Shown: piece by piece, positions 1-34,698 of the stretch | Layout of the letters: the number at the start of each line of letters is the position of its first letter | Numbering within the stretch: position 1 is the stretch's first letter | Origin: Tribonema minus | Lineage: Eukaryota > Sar > Xanthophyceae > Tribonematales > Tribonemataceae | Assembly (NCBI GenBank): GCA_017506865.1 | Contig: JAFCMP010000529.1 | Span: 124,001-188,000, forward strand | Length of the DNA: 64,000 bases | Direction: 5' to 3' | The notes under the pieces: generated by a model | The model's database searches: none | Told to the model about the DNA's origin: nothing | What the model saw: only the letters and a program-made list of their open reading frames with translations | Translations under genes and position numbers: made by a program

Positions 1-54
1 ACGGCGCAGGTGGTGGCTGAGCACCCGCCGCCGCGGCTTGTGCTTGCGAGGCAT
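1..54 (-). CDS. Possible 5' end of a gene running off the left edge
   Basis: Reading leftward from an ATG at 54, the - strand is open to the window edge and encodes a very basic start (MPRKHKPRRRVLSHHLRR). Such an N-terminus is common in small RNA-binding or ribosomal proteins, but 18 codons are too few to identify anything. It could equally be chance. Confidence 0.2.
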   Translation of the reverse strand, partial: MPRKHKPRRRVLSHHLRR

Positions 55-922
55 AGTCAGTGGCCTGCACATTCACAAGGCAGAATGTGTCGGCGGAGCG
101 AGAGAGCAGGAATAGCGTTCTGCCAGATCTTTTTCAAGGATGGCATGATGATGCGGCATGTGTAAGAAAGTAATTTACAACAGTTACTGTTGTGGGCGCT
201 GTGAACCACAGTTTATTCAATAATGAGCTATCCACCAGAAGCTTTTGATATGGATCTTGCTGCGATATTTTATCGGAAAGCCGCTGTTCCAGTTGATGCC
301 TGCATTGTAAGGGTTGTTTAACATGACTATCAACGGCGGCGTCCTGCCAGTGCTGCACGGTGCATTTGCAAACTGCATGCCCGTCCAGTCCAACATGGTG
401 CAGTACAAGCGAGGCAAGCATGTGTTGATGACAGACCAGTACAGGCTGGTGCACGGCGGTGGAGTGTCAATGATCCTCTGTGCCATCGAGACTCGAGATA
501 TTGAAAGCACGTTTTGGCCTTCATGTGCAAAAGATCTGATGATCATGTGTACATCGTGCACCCGCAGACTGCAAATGCCCAACAAGTCATCAACAGCAGC
601 ATTTGGGCTTTGCATGAGCACTCAAGCTGCATTTGGGCATTGCATGAGCTAACATGCAGCCGACGCCATCATGTGGCATGCTCCGCTCACCTGCCCCTCG
701 GTCTGCGCCCTGATATCCACAAGGCCACGGCCTCCGAGGGCGGATGCCTGTGTGACTGTTAGTGCAGTCGCAGCAGCCGCGTCCAGCCGCTGCGCTTTGC
801 GGGAATGGCACGAGGCTGGGGATCCCGCACCTCCCCCCCCCGCCACATTCTGGCTGACGATTGCCGCTTCCGGCGCGAACGCCCATCCCCTGTGGGCGGC
901 AACGACATGAAAGACTCCACAA

Positions 923-924
<2 letters not shown>
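55..924. other. Unassigned sequence left of retrotransposon copy 1
   Basis: No recognisable gene. An open frame at 314-652 (+) has a mixed composition but no motif I recognise and no convincing splice context. The longer frame that appears to begin at 805 is an artefact: it runs through the (CT)n tract into retrotransposon ORF1. Confidence 0.5.

Positions 925-958
<34 letters not shown>
925..958. repeat. (CT)n microsatellite
   Basis: A pure CT dinucleotide run just left of the 5' junction of retrotransposon copy 1. Confidence 0.9.
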
Positions 959-959
<1 letters not shown>

Positions 960-975
960 GCGTTGGTCTCAGACT

Positions 976-984
976 CAACTTCAC
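976..984 (+). repeat. Target-site duplication, left side of copy 1
   Basis: CAACTTCAC sits directly before the first base shared with the full-length element. The same 9 bases occur at 6930-6938, right after the conserved 3' end. A matching pair at both ends of a 5'-truncated copy is what target-primed reverse transcription leaves. Confidence 0.7.
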
Positions 985-2667
985 GTTGACGCGGCGCTCG
1001 GAACGGTCGGCGACTCCGCTGACTTCAGCTTCAGCGGCTTCCGCCTGCGCATCACCCGCGCTGGTGACATGAGCGCCCCGGTCACGGTCACCGTGCGCGG
1101 CGCGCCGGCGGCGTGGTCTGCAGCGCAGCTTGCAATGCTGCTTGCGCCCGCACTCGCAGCTCCTGGCATGCCCATCGCGCCGGTGCGCTTGCGGGCGGGC
1201 GGCGGCGGCACTTCCGCCGCCTTTCTGCTGCTGGCCAGCGCTCTGAAGACCTGCGGCGTAGGCATTAACGGTGCGGCCTCATCCGCGGCGCCGGCGTCGG
1301 CGGCATCGCCAGGCGCCGCGGGTGTTTGGGAGCTAACAGTGGTCCGCGGCGTTGCGCGGCGACTCGCGCACTCGGTCCTATGCGCGGTGGACGGCACGGA
1401 AGTAGCGCTGCGGCTGCTGGGCCCTGACAATCTGACAGCGTGCCCGTCCTGCCTGCGACGGCACTTCACGCGCCCGGGTCAGCAGTGCCGGGCAACGCGC
1501 TGCGCGCACACCACGCTCCCCGCGGCCTGCACCACGCCAGCCGCCGCCACTGGCACAGCCGCCGGTGCCCCTGCGGTAGCCACGGCTGCAGCCGCCGCGG
1601 CGGCAGCCGCCGCGACGCAGCGTGCGCCCACCGGCGCCGCCGCCTCGCACCCCCCAGCGCCGGCGGCGACCGGCGCCGCCGCGACGGACGCTGCCGCCGC
1701 CTCGACGCCCGCGCTGGCGAGCGCGTCGCCGGGCGCCTCGCCGCCGCCGCCGGCGGCCGACGCGGACCCTGCGCAGCTGGGCCAGGAGCAGCGCATTCAG
1801 CAGCTGCAGGGGGGCATCCTGGAGGGCAGGACCGCGCGGAAGGGGCTGCAGCAGCAGGTCAAGGCACTGACAAAGCTGCTGGCAGCCTCCGAGGCGGGAA
1901 AGCGGGCTGCTGAGGCCGATCGCGACCGGTCTCTGGCAGAGCAAGTTCGTGCGGAGCGGCTGGCGGCGCAGCAACGGAGCCTGCGCGAAGGAGAGCAGGT
2001 GCGCAACGCTGCGGCGACCGCTCGACTCGAGGCGCAGCTGACAGCGGAAGCGGCGCGCGCTGCGAGCGTGGCGGTGCCGGCGGCGGACGCCGCCGGCGCG
2101 GTGGCCACCACGCCCGTGGCGGGAGACCTTGAGGCTAGCTCTGCAGCGGCTGGCGCTGCGGCGGCGGTGGCGGCGGACGGGGCAACGGCGGCGGGCGCGG
2201 CGGCGGCAGGCGCGGCGGCGGCGGGCGCGCCGCCGCCTGCTGTAGGTGCTGCCAGCGCAGCAGCGGCAGCGGCCGCAAGCGCGGCAGCGGACCTTGCGGT
2301 GGCACTGGAGGCAGCGGCGGCGCCGCGGCAGCCGCCGCGCTCTTGCTCACGCGGGCGCTCGCGGTGTCGGCGCGCATCGTCGCCAGCGGCTCGGCACGGC
2401 AGCGACTGCAGCGCCTCCCCCTCGCGCAGTAGGCAGCCCCCCATGCCTGCCAGTGACAGCAGCGCGCTTATGTCCGACAGTGGCACACCCCGCGCCAGCC
2501 GCAAGCGCACGGCTGCTGAGCGCACGCCGGGCTCGGCGGCGGAACCCCCCGCTGCACGCCCCGCGCGCGGGCTGCCCCAAGGTCAGTCCGCCGCCGACCG
2601 CTTCCTCTCCACCTCGACGGCCCAGCCGCCGGCACCGGAGGGAGGCGGCGGCGCCTCGGGCCTGTAA
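985..2667 (+). pseudogene. Retrotransposon ORF1 fragment (C-terminal 560 residues)
   Basis: This is the 5'-truncated counterpart of the 878-residue ORF1 at 54162-56798. It keeps a Cys/His cluster (CPSC, then His, then two Cys, nt ~1441-1505) that could bind zinc. Long Ala-rich low-complexity stretches follow, then a predicted coiled coil (nt ~1771-2080, rich in Gln, Glu, Leu, Arg), then a Ser/Arg- and Pro-rich tail. ORF1 proteins of non-LTR elements usually bind RNA and form multimers; that role is inferred here from layout, not from a recognised domain. The native start is gone; the open frame reaches back to 805 only by reading through flanking DNA. The stop is TAA at 2665. Confidence 0.8.
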
Positions 2668-2700
2668 GCCGCCGGTGCGGCGCTCCCCTCATCCACCGTA

Positions 2701-5700
2701 ATGATGTCTGACTCTTATTCAGGGGGAGCCGCACCGGCGGCCATTGCGGCAGCTGCTGCTGCAGCAGCGGCTGCCGCGGCGGGCATAGACCCTACGCAGC
2801 CTGAGGCAGTGCAGGCGCCCGCTCAGCCTGCAACGGCTGCCATCTATCCGCGCTGCCCTTTATATGACACTGGCTGCCTCTTTCGGGTGCCAGTGCCCAA
2901 ACCGCGCCTCCGCCGGAACGGGGAGGCGAACACGCTCACGGCGCAGACGTCGGCGTCGCTGGCGCTGGCGCGCCGCATCGCCACGACGCTGGCGGATCAC
3001 CAGCGCCGCGAGCATCCGAATGTGCCTGCCGACTTTCTCGCGCGTATGCAGGCGGTCGACGATGAGTGTTTGACTCTCCACCGAGCCGGCGCGGGCACCT
3101 ACTACGCCGTGGAACCCGAGCTGCTACTCTGCGCATGCGCCTCGTGCGGCGAGCCAGGGTGCGTGCGCACGAAATTGCACCAGCGCGACCACCTGTACAA
3201 GTCCCGGGGGGCGGCCGCAACGCAGCGGCCACACGGGCCCCGCGTCGCGCCTCTGCCCCCCATCCTCTCCCTCTCTACAGCCAGCGGCGGCGCGCGCGGC
3301 CCCGGCGCCCGCGCAGCTGCCGCTGTGGCTGCGGCAGGGCCAACATGGCGCAGCGCGCTTCCGCTCTGGACGCTGGCGCCGCTCTCGCCCGCGCGCGCAG
3401 CGCTTGACGACCTCTCCTTTGACTATGTTCTGCAGCAGCAACTGGTGGTCGGCCGCTGCATTCGCCTGGAGCACCGCTCGGACTTCACAGCCGCCCTGAC
3501 GGCCACGCTGGCGGGCCTCCGGGAAGCGCAGACGGCGGTAGCGCAGGCACACGGGGTTGAGGCAGCGGCACAGGCGTCCGCCACAGCCGGTGCATGGTGC
3601 AAGCTGCTGCATCTGCTGCCGTGCCTGCTGCTTGTACCCGACGGCTCCCTGCCGCGGGCGCACCGTTTTGCGGCCTTCGTGGCAGGCGACCTGGACCTGC
3701 TCACGCGCACAGCGCTGGCCTTCTGCCGCCGCGGCGCCGCCCGTGCGGGCACGCGCCGCGCTAGGTCTATGACGGAGGCGGCGGCGGCAGTGCGGGAGCG
3801 CGCGGCGGCGACGGCGCGGCAGCCGGGCGGCGTCGGGCGCGCCGCGCGGCTGCTGGCGGAGGGTGCTGACACATCTGCCCCCCGCGACTCCGCTACCTTG
3901 CATAAACTGCAGGCTAAACACCCAGCTGGCGATGCGTCTGCGAAGCTGGATGCCGCGGCATCGCGGGCGCGCAGCTTGGTGGCGGCGGCGGCGCTGGCGG
4001 CGCCGGCACCACTCAACTGCGCTTCATTCACGGCGGACGGGCTACGCGAGGCCATCCTCGCCGCCAACCCTGGCTCGGCCGCCGGTCCCTCTGGGCTGCG
4101 CAACTCCCACCTCCAGCAGTGCGTCCGGCACACGGCGCACACGTCGGGGCGCACGGTTGACTGGCTCCTTGAGCTGCTGGCGTGGCTGGGTACCGCGGTG
4201 TACTCCACCCCCGCCGCGCTGCCCGCCCCCTTTTGGCGCCTTCACGCGGCCGCGCGCCTCAGCGCTGTGGGCGAGAAGGCGCGCCCCATCGCGTGCGGCG
4301 ACACCATCCGCCGCCTGTTCGCCCGCACCTTCTGCACGGACACCCGGGACCGCGTCTCCGCGCTGCTGGAACCAATTGGCCAGTTTGGGGTCGGCGCGCG
4401 GGGGGGCGCAGAGAGAGTGGCGCTCATGGCGCAGCTCACGCATGAGTGCGGCGGCGTGCTCCTTGCCATTGACGGCAGTAATGCCTTCAACGCGCTGTCG
4501 CGCTCGGCAGTCCTCACCGCGGTGGCCGAGCATCTGCCTGGCCTGTACGGCTACGTCGAGCACATCTACGGCCCCGGCCGGGCCCCTTGGCTGCAATTTG
4601 GCCTAGATGGGCACGCCGACGCCGCCATCATCCTCTCCCAACAGGGCGTGCAGCAGGGCGACCCATTGGGGCCGCTGCTGTTCGCGCTGGCACTGCGCGG
4701 CACCATGGTGGCTGCCCGCGCCAAGTTCCCGCAACTGGCGCTTCCGGGCTACCTCGATGACCTCACCATCATGACGCCCAGCTGTGACGCGCCGGTGCTC
4801 GGCCACGTTGGCCGCGCGTTCTGCTTCATACAACAGGCGCTGAGCGAGCTCAACATTCAGGTCAACGTCACGAAATGCGCGGCGCTGGTGCCGGCCTCAG
4901 GCGGCGCCCGCGAGCGCGCCGCCGCCGTCTTTGCCGCCGCCAATGTCCCCGTACCAGTATGTGACGACGGCATCACGCTGATGGGGGTGCCGGTCGGCAC
5001 CGAGGGCTTCGTGCGCGCGCAAGTGGCGGCGACCCTTCGTGCCCCCGGCACCGACCGCCTGGTTGCGGAGCTTGTGCAGATGGAGGATGTGCAGGCTGCC
5101 TTCTCCATTCTGCGTCTTGCCGTCCCCGCCCGCGCAGGGCATGTATCGCGCAATACAGCGCCATCCCTCACGCACGAGGAGCTACGGCGCTTCGACGCCA
5201 TCACGCTAGCGGCCGTGGCCGCGCTGGCGCAGGAGCCATCGTCGGGTCTTACGCCGCCGGCCCACCAGCGCGCGCCGGCGGCGGGTGACGATTGCCGCGG
5301 CCCGCCGGCGGTTTCGGCGGCGGCGGCGCCGCCCTCTCTGTGGGCGGCGGCAGTGGCATGGGTACGCGGCGCCGACTGGGGTGGCGAGGCCCCAGTGACG
5401 CTACCAGCACATCAGCAGGTACGCGTGCATCTGCGGCTGGGGAGTGGTGGCTTTGGCGTGCTGGGCGCGGCGCCCCGTGCATGTGCCGCATTTGCTGCAC
5501 GTTCCCTCGAGTGCATGGGGCCGGCACTGGCGGCATTTCCAGTGGCGGCACGCAGCCGCGTCCTAGAGCATGCCCGCTATGGCTTCACCTTCACCCAGAT
5601 AGCTACCTGCCTGCAGCAGCTGCGCAGCGGCAGCGATGAGGCTGCAGCGGCCCTCGCACTGCTCCTGCCCACGGTCTGGTACCAGGACTGGCGCCAGGAC

Positions 5701-6867
5701 GACGGCGCATGGCGGGCGCTGCGCGATCTGCTGCAACGGGCAGGCGGAGCTGCGGGGCCGGGCATGCGGACTCGCGCCGGCGCGCGCCGCGCTGCTGCGC
5801 CAGCGGTGGCGCGCGAGCCAGGCTCTGCCCAGGCCCCGCCGGCCGCCGTGCTGCCGCGGCGTCAAGCGGCGCTATCACGGGTGCTAGACGCAGCGCTCGC
5901 CGCCACGCAGCTGCGTCGGCTTGAAGCAGCAAATGCGTTGGAAGCAGTCGCGGCGTGGCGCAGCGGCGCCTCTAAGGGGGCCATGGGTTTCTTGGCGCAA
6001 TTGCCGAGCACTGACCCAGCGGAGACCATGTCCCCGCCGGAATTCCGCGAGACGCTGCGGCGCCACCTGGGCGTGGAGCGCCCCGCCCCCGCTGCGGCGC
6101 GGTGCCCCAAGTGCCATAGACCAGTGGACTCGGGTGCCCACCTGCGCCGCTGCACACAAGGGCTTAACGTCACGCGACACAACTTGCTCGCAGACGCGCT
6201 CTTTCAGCTGCTCAAGCAGGTGGCCCACCTCCGCGGTCTCGACCGGGACACCCTTGCCCCCTTCCGCCGCTACGCGGCGCGCCACGGGTTCAACAAGTTC
6301 ATGGACATCGTCTTTGGCAGCAACCAGGTCTGCCTTCCAGTCCCTAAAGTGCAGCCGAGCGCCGACGCGGTAGCAGCAGGCCGGTGCACTAAACTGCGCG
6401 GCGGCTTTGAAGTAGCTTGTTGCATAGACGTCACCATACGTGACAGCTCATGCCCCTCCCGCCTCCGTCAGGCTCAGGGGGGCGCGCGCGATGTGCAGCG
6501 CGTGCTTGAATCGGCTTCGCAGGAAAAGATAGACACATACGTAGTCTCAGGGGCCCTGGACCCCACTACACACACCCTATTTTCCGCAGCCTTTGACCAC
6601 TTCGGCGCTATGTCACGCGACACCCAAGCGCTGCTACACGCACTCGCCGAGCAGAGCTCGCAGGGCAGCTACAATCTCGCGCAGCGCGTTGCCTTCTGGC
6701 GCCGCCGCACCTCCCTCGCGCTACAGCGCGCGCTCACACGTGTCGTGATCGACAACTGGAACGCAGTCATCGCCCCTGATGGCGACGTCAGCGCTTACCG
6801 CCGCATCGCACTGTTGCAAGTGCCGCGGCCCTCGCCGGCCAGCGCCGAACCGCCGGCCCCTCCGTAG
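2701..6867 (+). CDS. Retrotransposon ORF2: reverse transcriptase with zinc fingers and likely restriction-like endonuclease
   Basis: An intact 1388-residue polyprotein. After an Ala-rich start come two Cys/His clusters (Cys52, Cys59, His100, His105; then Cys144/146/149/154 with His160/164) that could bind DNA. The reverse transcriptase core follows, with PSGLRNSHL, DGSNAFNALSR (~593-603), GVQQGDPLGPLLFALAL (~649) and catalytic YLDD (~683-686). Near the C-terminus is a CCHC motif (CPKC...H...C, ~1135-1151), then a region ending in EVACCIDVTI (~1219-1250). A CCHC followed by a PD-(D/E)XK-type nuclease is the layout of R2/CRE-like early-branching elements; I see no APE-type endonuclease. The nuclease call is inference. 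ORF2 is in the same frame as ORF1, 33 nt after the ORF1 stop, with no other stop between them. Confidence 0.9.
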   Translation: MMSDSYSGGAAPAAIAAAAAAAAAAAAGIDPTQPEAVQAPAQPATAAIYPRCPLYDTGCLFRVPVPKPRLRRNGEANTLTAQTSASLALARRIATTLADHQRREHPNVPADFLARMQAVDDECLTLHRAGAGTYYAVEPELLLCACASCGEPGCVRTKLHQRDHLYKSRGAAATQRPHGPRVAPLPPILSLSTASGGARGPGARAAAAVAAAGPTWRSALPLWTLAPLSPARAALDDLSFDYVLQQQLVVGRCIRLEHRSDFTAALTATLAGLREAQTAVAQAHGVEAAAQASATAGAWCKLLHLLPCLLLVPDGSLPRAHRFAAFVAGDLDLLTRTALAFCRRGAARAGTRRARSMTEAAAAVRERAAATARQPGGVGRAARLLAEGADTSAPRDSATLHKLQAKHPAGDASAKLDAAASRARSLVAAAALAAPAPLNCASFTADGLREAILAANPGSAAGPSGLRNSHLQQCVRHTAHTSGRTVDWLLELLAWLGTAVYSTPAALPAPFWRLHAAARLSAVGEKARPIACGDTIRRLFARTFCTDTRDRVSALLEPIGQFGVGARGGAERVALMAQLTHECGGVLLAIDGSNAFNALSRSAVLTAVAEHLPGLYGYVEHIYGPGRAPWLQFGLDGHADAAIILSQQGVQQGDPLGPLLFALALRGTMVAARAKFPQLALPGYLDDLTIMTPSCDAPVLGHVGRAFCFIQQALSELNIQVNVTKCAALVPASGGARERAAAVFAAANVPVPVCDDGITLMGVPVGTEGFVRAQVAATLRAPGTDRLVAELVQMEDVQAAFSILRLAVPARAGHVSRNTAPSLTHEELRRFDAITLAAVAALAQEPSSGLTPPAHQRAPAAGDDCRGPPAVSAAAAPPSLWAAAVAWVRGADWGGEAPVTLPAHQQVRVHLRLGSGGFGVLGAAPRACAAFAARSLECMGPALAAFPVAARSRVLEHARYGFTFTQIATCLQQLRSGSDEAAAALALLLPTVWYQDWRQDDGAWRALRDLLQRAGGAAGPGMRTRAGARRAAAPAVAREPGSAQAPPAAVLPRRQAALSRVLDAALAATQLRRLEAANALEAVAAWRSGASKGAMGFLAQLPSTDPAETMSPPEFRETLRRHLGVERPAPAAARCPKCHRPVDSGAHLRRCTQGLNVTRHNLLADALFQLLKQVAHLRGLDRDTLAPFRRYAARHGFNKFMDIVFGSNQVCLPVPKVQPSADAVAAGRCTKLRGGFEVACCIDVTIRDSSCPSRLRQAQGGARDVQRVLESASQEKIDTYVVSGALDPTTHTLFSAAFDHFGAMSRDTQALLHALAEQSSQGSYNLAQRVAFWRRRTSLALQRALTRVVIDNWNAVIAPDGDVSAYRRIALLQVPRPSPASAEPPAPP

Positions 6868-6929
6868 ATTTAGTTATTGCAAGCCCGATTTATCGTGCGC
6901 GCAGCCCATGCGGTCCAGGACATAATATA

Positions 6930-6938
6930 CAACTTCAC
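6930..6938 (+). repeat. Target-site duplication, right side of copy 1
   Basis: CAACTTCAC, identical to 976-984. Because the element's own 3' end reads ATACAA, the exact boundary is ambiguous by about 3 bases. Confidence 0.7.
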
Positions 6939-7221
6939 AGTATCTTCCGCGAGTCTCAATTTCCCTCAATGACTCGAGGCTCCACAGTCGAGTATCGATC
7001 TCGCGCGCTCTTCGCGAATTTTTGACAAAAACATCTGTTGACCTAAGCGCCAGGCAGGCGGGAACTGGCCAGCGCTGCTGGGCGCTTCGCTGGCAGGGAA
7101 TTTCTTCCTGACGCGCCGTTGTGCCCCATTGTGTCGGCAGAGGACAGTCCTGAAGTCCAGTGCAGACTTGGACAGCGTCAACTTCGAAAGGCAGCTCGTT
7201 TAACCACCTAGCTCCGCCAAC
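6939..7221 (+). promoter_or_regulatory. SMC5 upstream region
   Basis: This is the 283 bp between the retrotransposon 3' end and the SMC5 ATG. Transcription of SMC5 must start here or within the element. I see no TATA box or other named promoter motif, so the call rests on position only. Confidence 0.4.
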
Positions 7222-32561
<25,340 letters not shown>

Positions 32562-34698
32562 AGCAGCGCTCAGCACGAAGCCGTGAAGTAGTGTCAGTTT
32601 CAGAGGATTGTGGTGTCGCTGCTGATGTTGTGCGGAGCGCATGCGCGGCGTGCTTCCGCTGCTGTGATGCTGAGTGCAGTTCATCGCCGCTTGGTGGTGT
32701 GACGGTGCTCGGCAGTTTGAGCGACGCTGCTCTGCTGCGTAGCGTTGTTGCAGCGGCAGCGTGCACAAGGGTTCGCAGTGCGTCCACGCGACAGTTGCGG
32801 TAACGTGCATAATGCCATCGAATGACGGTACAGTGGCGCAGTGGACACAGCGTCCTAAGTGAGCAACGGCAAAGCTGTGGCCACTTTGCTGAGGCCGATG
32901 AGGATGCTGGGTCATTCACGTTGCCAACAGCGCCTGCATTCGCACATCTTTGCAGGCGTATACGTGGTCTGGTCCTAGGAGACTTGCCGATGCAGTGCAA
33001 CATGTGCCTTCAGCCATAGCAAAGTCAACAGGCCGTGCTGTCATGCTCTGTTCTTTGTCACCAGCACGGAGATGTTGAGGAGAAGTAGGAGTATTCGGGG
33101 AGGTGCAGCGAAGCAAGTTGCACATTGCATGCAGTGGTCAACAGAGTCACCGCGCTGCTTAATGTGTGACAAATGCAAACAGACATGGCCTGGAGTAGCT
33201 GCCTGCGACTGGGCCAGAAGGGGTGCAGCATCCAATCCGCAATACACCAGTGCATTCGTTTTACTCGTAATGCATCATCATCATCGCTGTTTTTTGCGTA
33301 TGTAGAGCGTTGCTTGCTGAGCCCTGCTGCAATGAAGCCTTAATATGGGTTTGGCAAGCCGATTTGTCGTTGCCGTCCATGCGTAGACAACAGTTTTTCT
33401 CTTGCGCAGGGAGCGGGACGGCAGCATTCGCAACCCCTTCCCCCCCCCTAAAGTGGCCATACCCACTTTATGTGCCTGGATTGGCATCTGTATGGGGGGA
33501 CTTGCCTGTGGAGTGGCATCGTAAGCCCTGTCAGCGCCATGTCAGCACCATTTGACGTCATGTCGGCGCCACCAGGCGCGCTATTGACGCCACAAGTCGG
33601 ATACAGAGCTTGCATGCGGGGAGATCCTGGGGATCACAAATTGCGTGCATGTATGCAGCAGATTGCCATCAAGCATCATCTCATGAATGCTGGATTAACC
33701 TCATGCTGCAGTGCCCTATAAGCTGGCAGCAGACTGCCACAGATTTTGCACGTTGCCTTAGGTACTACAAACTCCCAAGCGCATGGCACACTACACAGTG
33801 AGCGCATGCGGCGCACCAAGACAGCGGCACAAATCACACCTAATGCATGCCGCCACGGTCAGGACAAACTGCTTTTGATTGAAACGGGTGCGCTCCGCGG
33901 CAGCAGCGCGTCTGCTAGGCAGCGAGCGCCCTTCTGAAGGCTCATCCCTCAAATACTGCAACACCGACCCTCTGTTGGCGACCCGAAAACCGGGGTGCCT
34001 TGTGAACTCACCAAGTAAACCTTGGCTCCTATCATCACGAGAGCCCGATACCGTTATCACGACTGTTCGGCTCACATTACGCCACAGGGCGCAGAAGCAC
34101 GACCCCCTTGCCCCCCCGTGTGCGAACTTCAAACCCTACTTCCTTGCCCTCTAAGACCCAACAACCAAAGCTCAAAGGCCCCTATCCCTTCTCCCCTGGC
34201 CGCCCCTCATACGCACCCCCCCCCCCCCTGCCTTGCGGAGCTTAAACCCAACAAGCATGCCCGCAGCTCACAAACCTCACAGCCCCCGGCAGGCGTCGAG
34301 GAAAAGAAACCAAGACACAGATATAGCGGGCGCGACGCTGGCCGCCGCGGCCCTGGTGCGAGGCGCGCCACAGGTGTGGGTATGTATGCGGCGTGAGCGG
34401 CGGCGCCCACGAACGCTGCAGCGGCTCGATCTGCACTCCCTTTCCATACACGCTGATGCGCCGCCGTGGCAGCGCACAGCCCCCGACCCCCCCCCCCCCC
34501 CCACCTCCCCCGCCCCCTCCATCGCCCCTCACTGCTGCCGCAGCGCCGCGCCGCCGCAGCAGAGCAGCGGCGCCGCCACACCTCGCGCATCTTCGCAAGG
34601 CGCTCCCGACGCGCACGCCGCCGCCTCCTGGCCCCCGCCACAGCACCGACCAAAGAGAGAGAGCGGAAGAACGCCGTTCCGCCCGTTCGCGGCGTGGC
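32562..34698. other. Intergenic region between SMC5 and the bHLH gene
   Basis: It holds the 3' UTRs of two convergent genes. Two C runs lie at 34217-34229 and 34489-34502, close to the bHLH stop. No conserved gene was recognised; several open frames are short and compositionally random. A peptide GDLPVEWH followed by GTAAGC near 33500 is the only intriguing scrap (see rejected items). Confidence 0.5.

Larger units (their letters stand above)
985..6929 (+). mobile_element. Non-LTR retrotransposon copy 1 (5'-truncated, ORF2 intact)
   Basis: This copy matches the full-length copy at 49898-56813 from the GTTGACGCGG of mid-ORF1 through the short 3' UTR, which ends in ACATAATATACAA. The first ~318 codons of ORF1 and the 5' UTR are missing, as expected of incomplete reverse transcription. 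ORF2 is entire and differs from copy 2 by only a few residues, so both insertions look recent. There are no LTRs and no poly(A) tail; the element is flanked by CAACTTCAC on both sides. Its 3' end lies 292 bp upstream of the SMC5 start codon on the same strand, so it sits in or next to that gene's promoter. Confidence 0.9.

Noticed and set aside
805..984. ORF1 of copy 1 apparently starting at an ATG at 805
   Set aside because: The first 60 codons read through unrelated flank and the (CT)n tract; similarity to the full-length ORF1 begins only at 985.
33470..33515. Possible CAP-Gly exon (GDLPVEWH then GTAAGC) for the TBCE-like gene
   Set aside because: Only five or six residues match, and the whole bHLH gene lies between it and the next TBCE exon.
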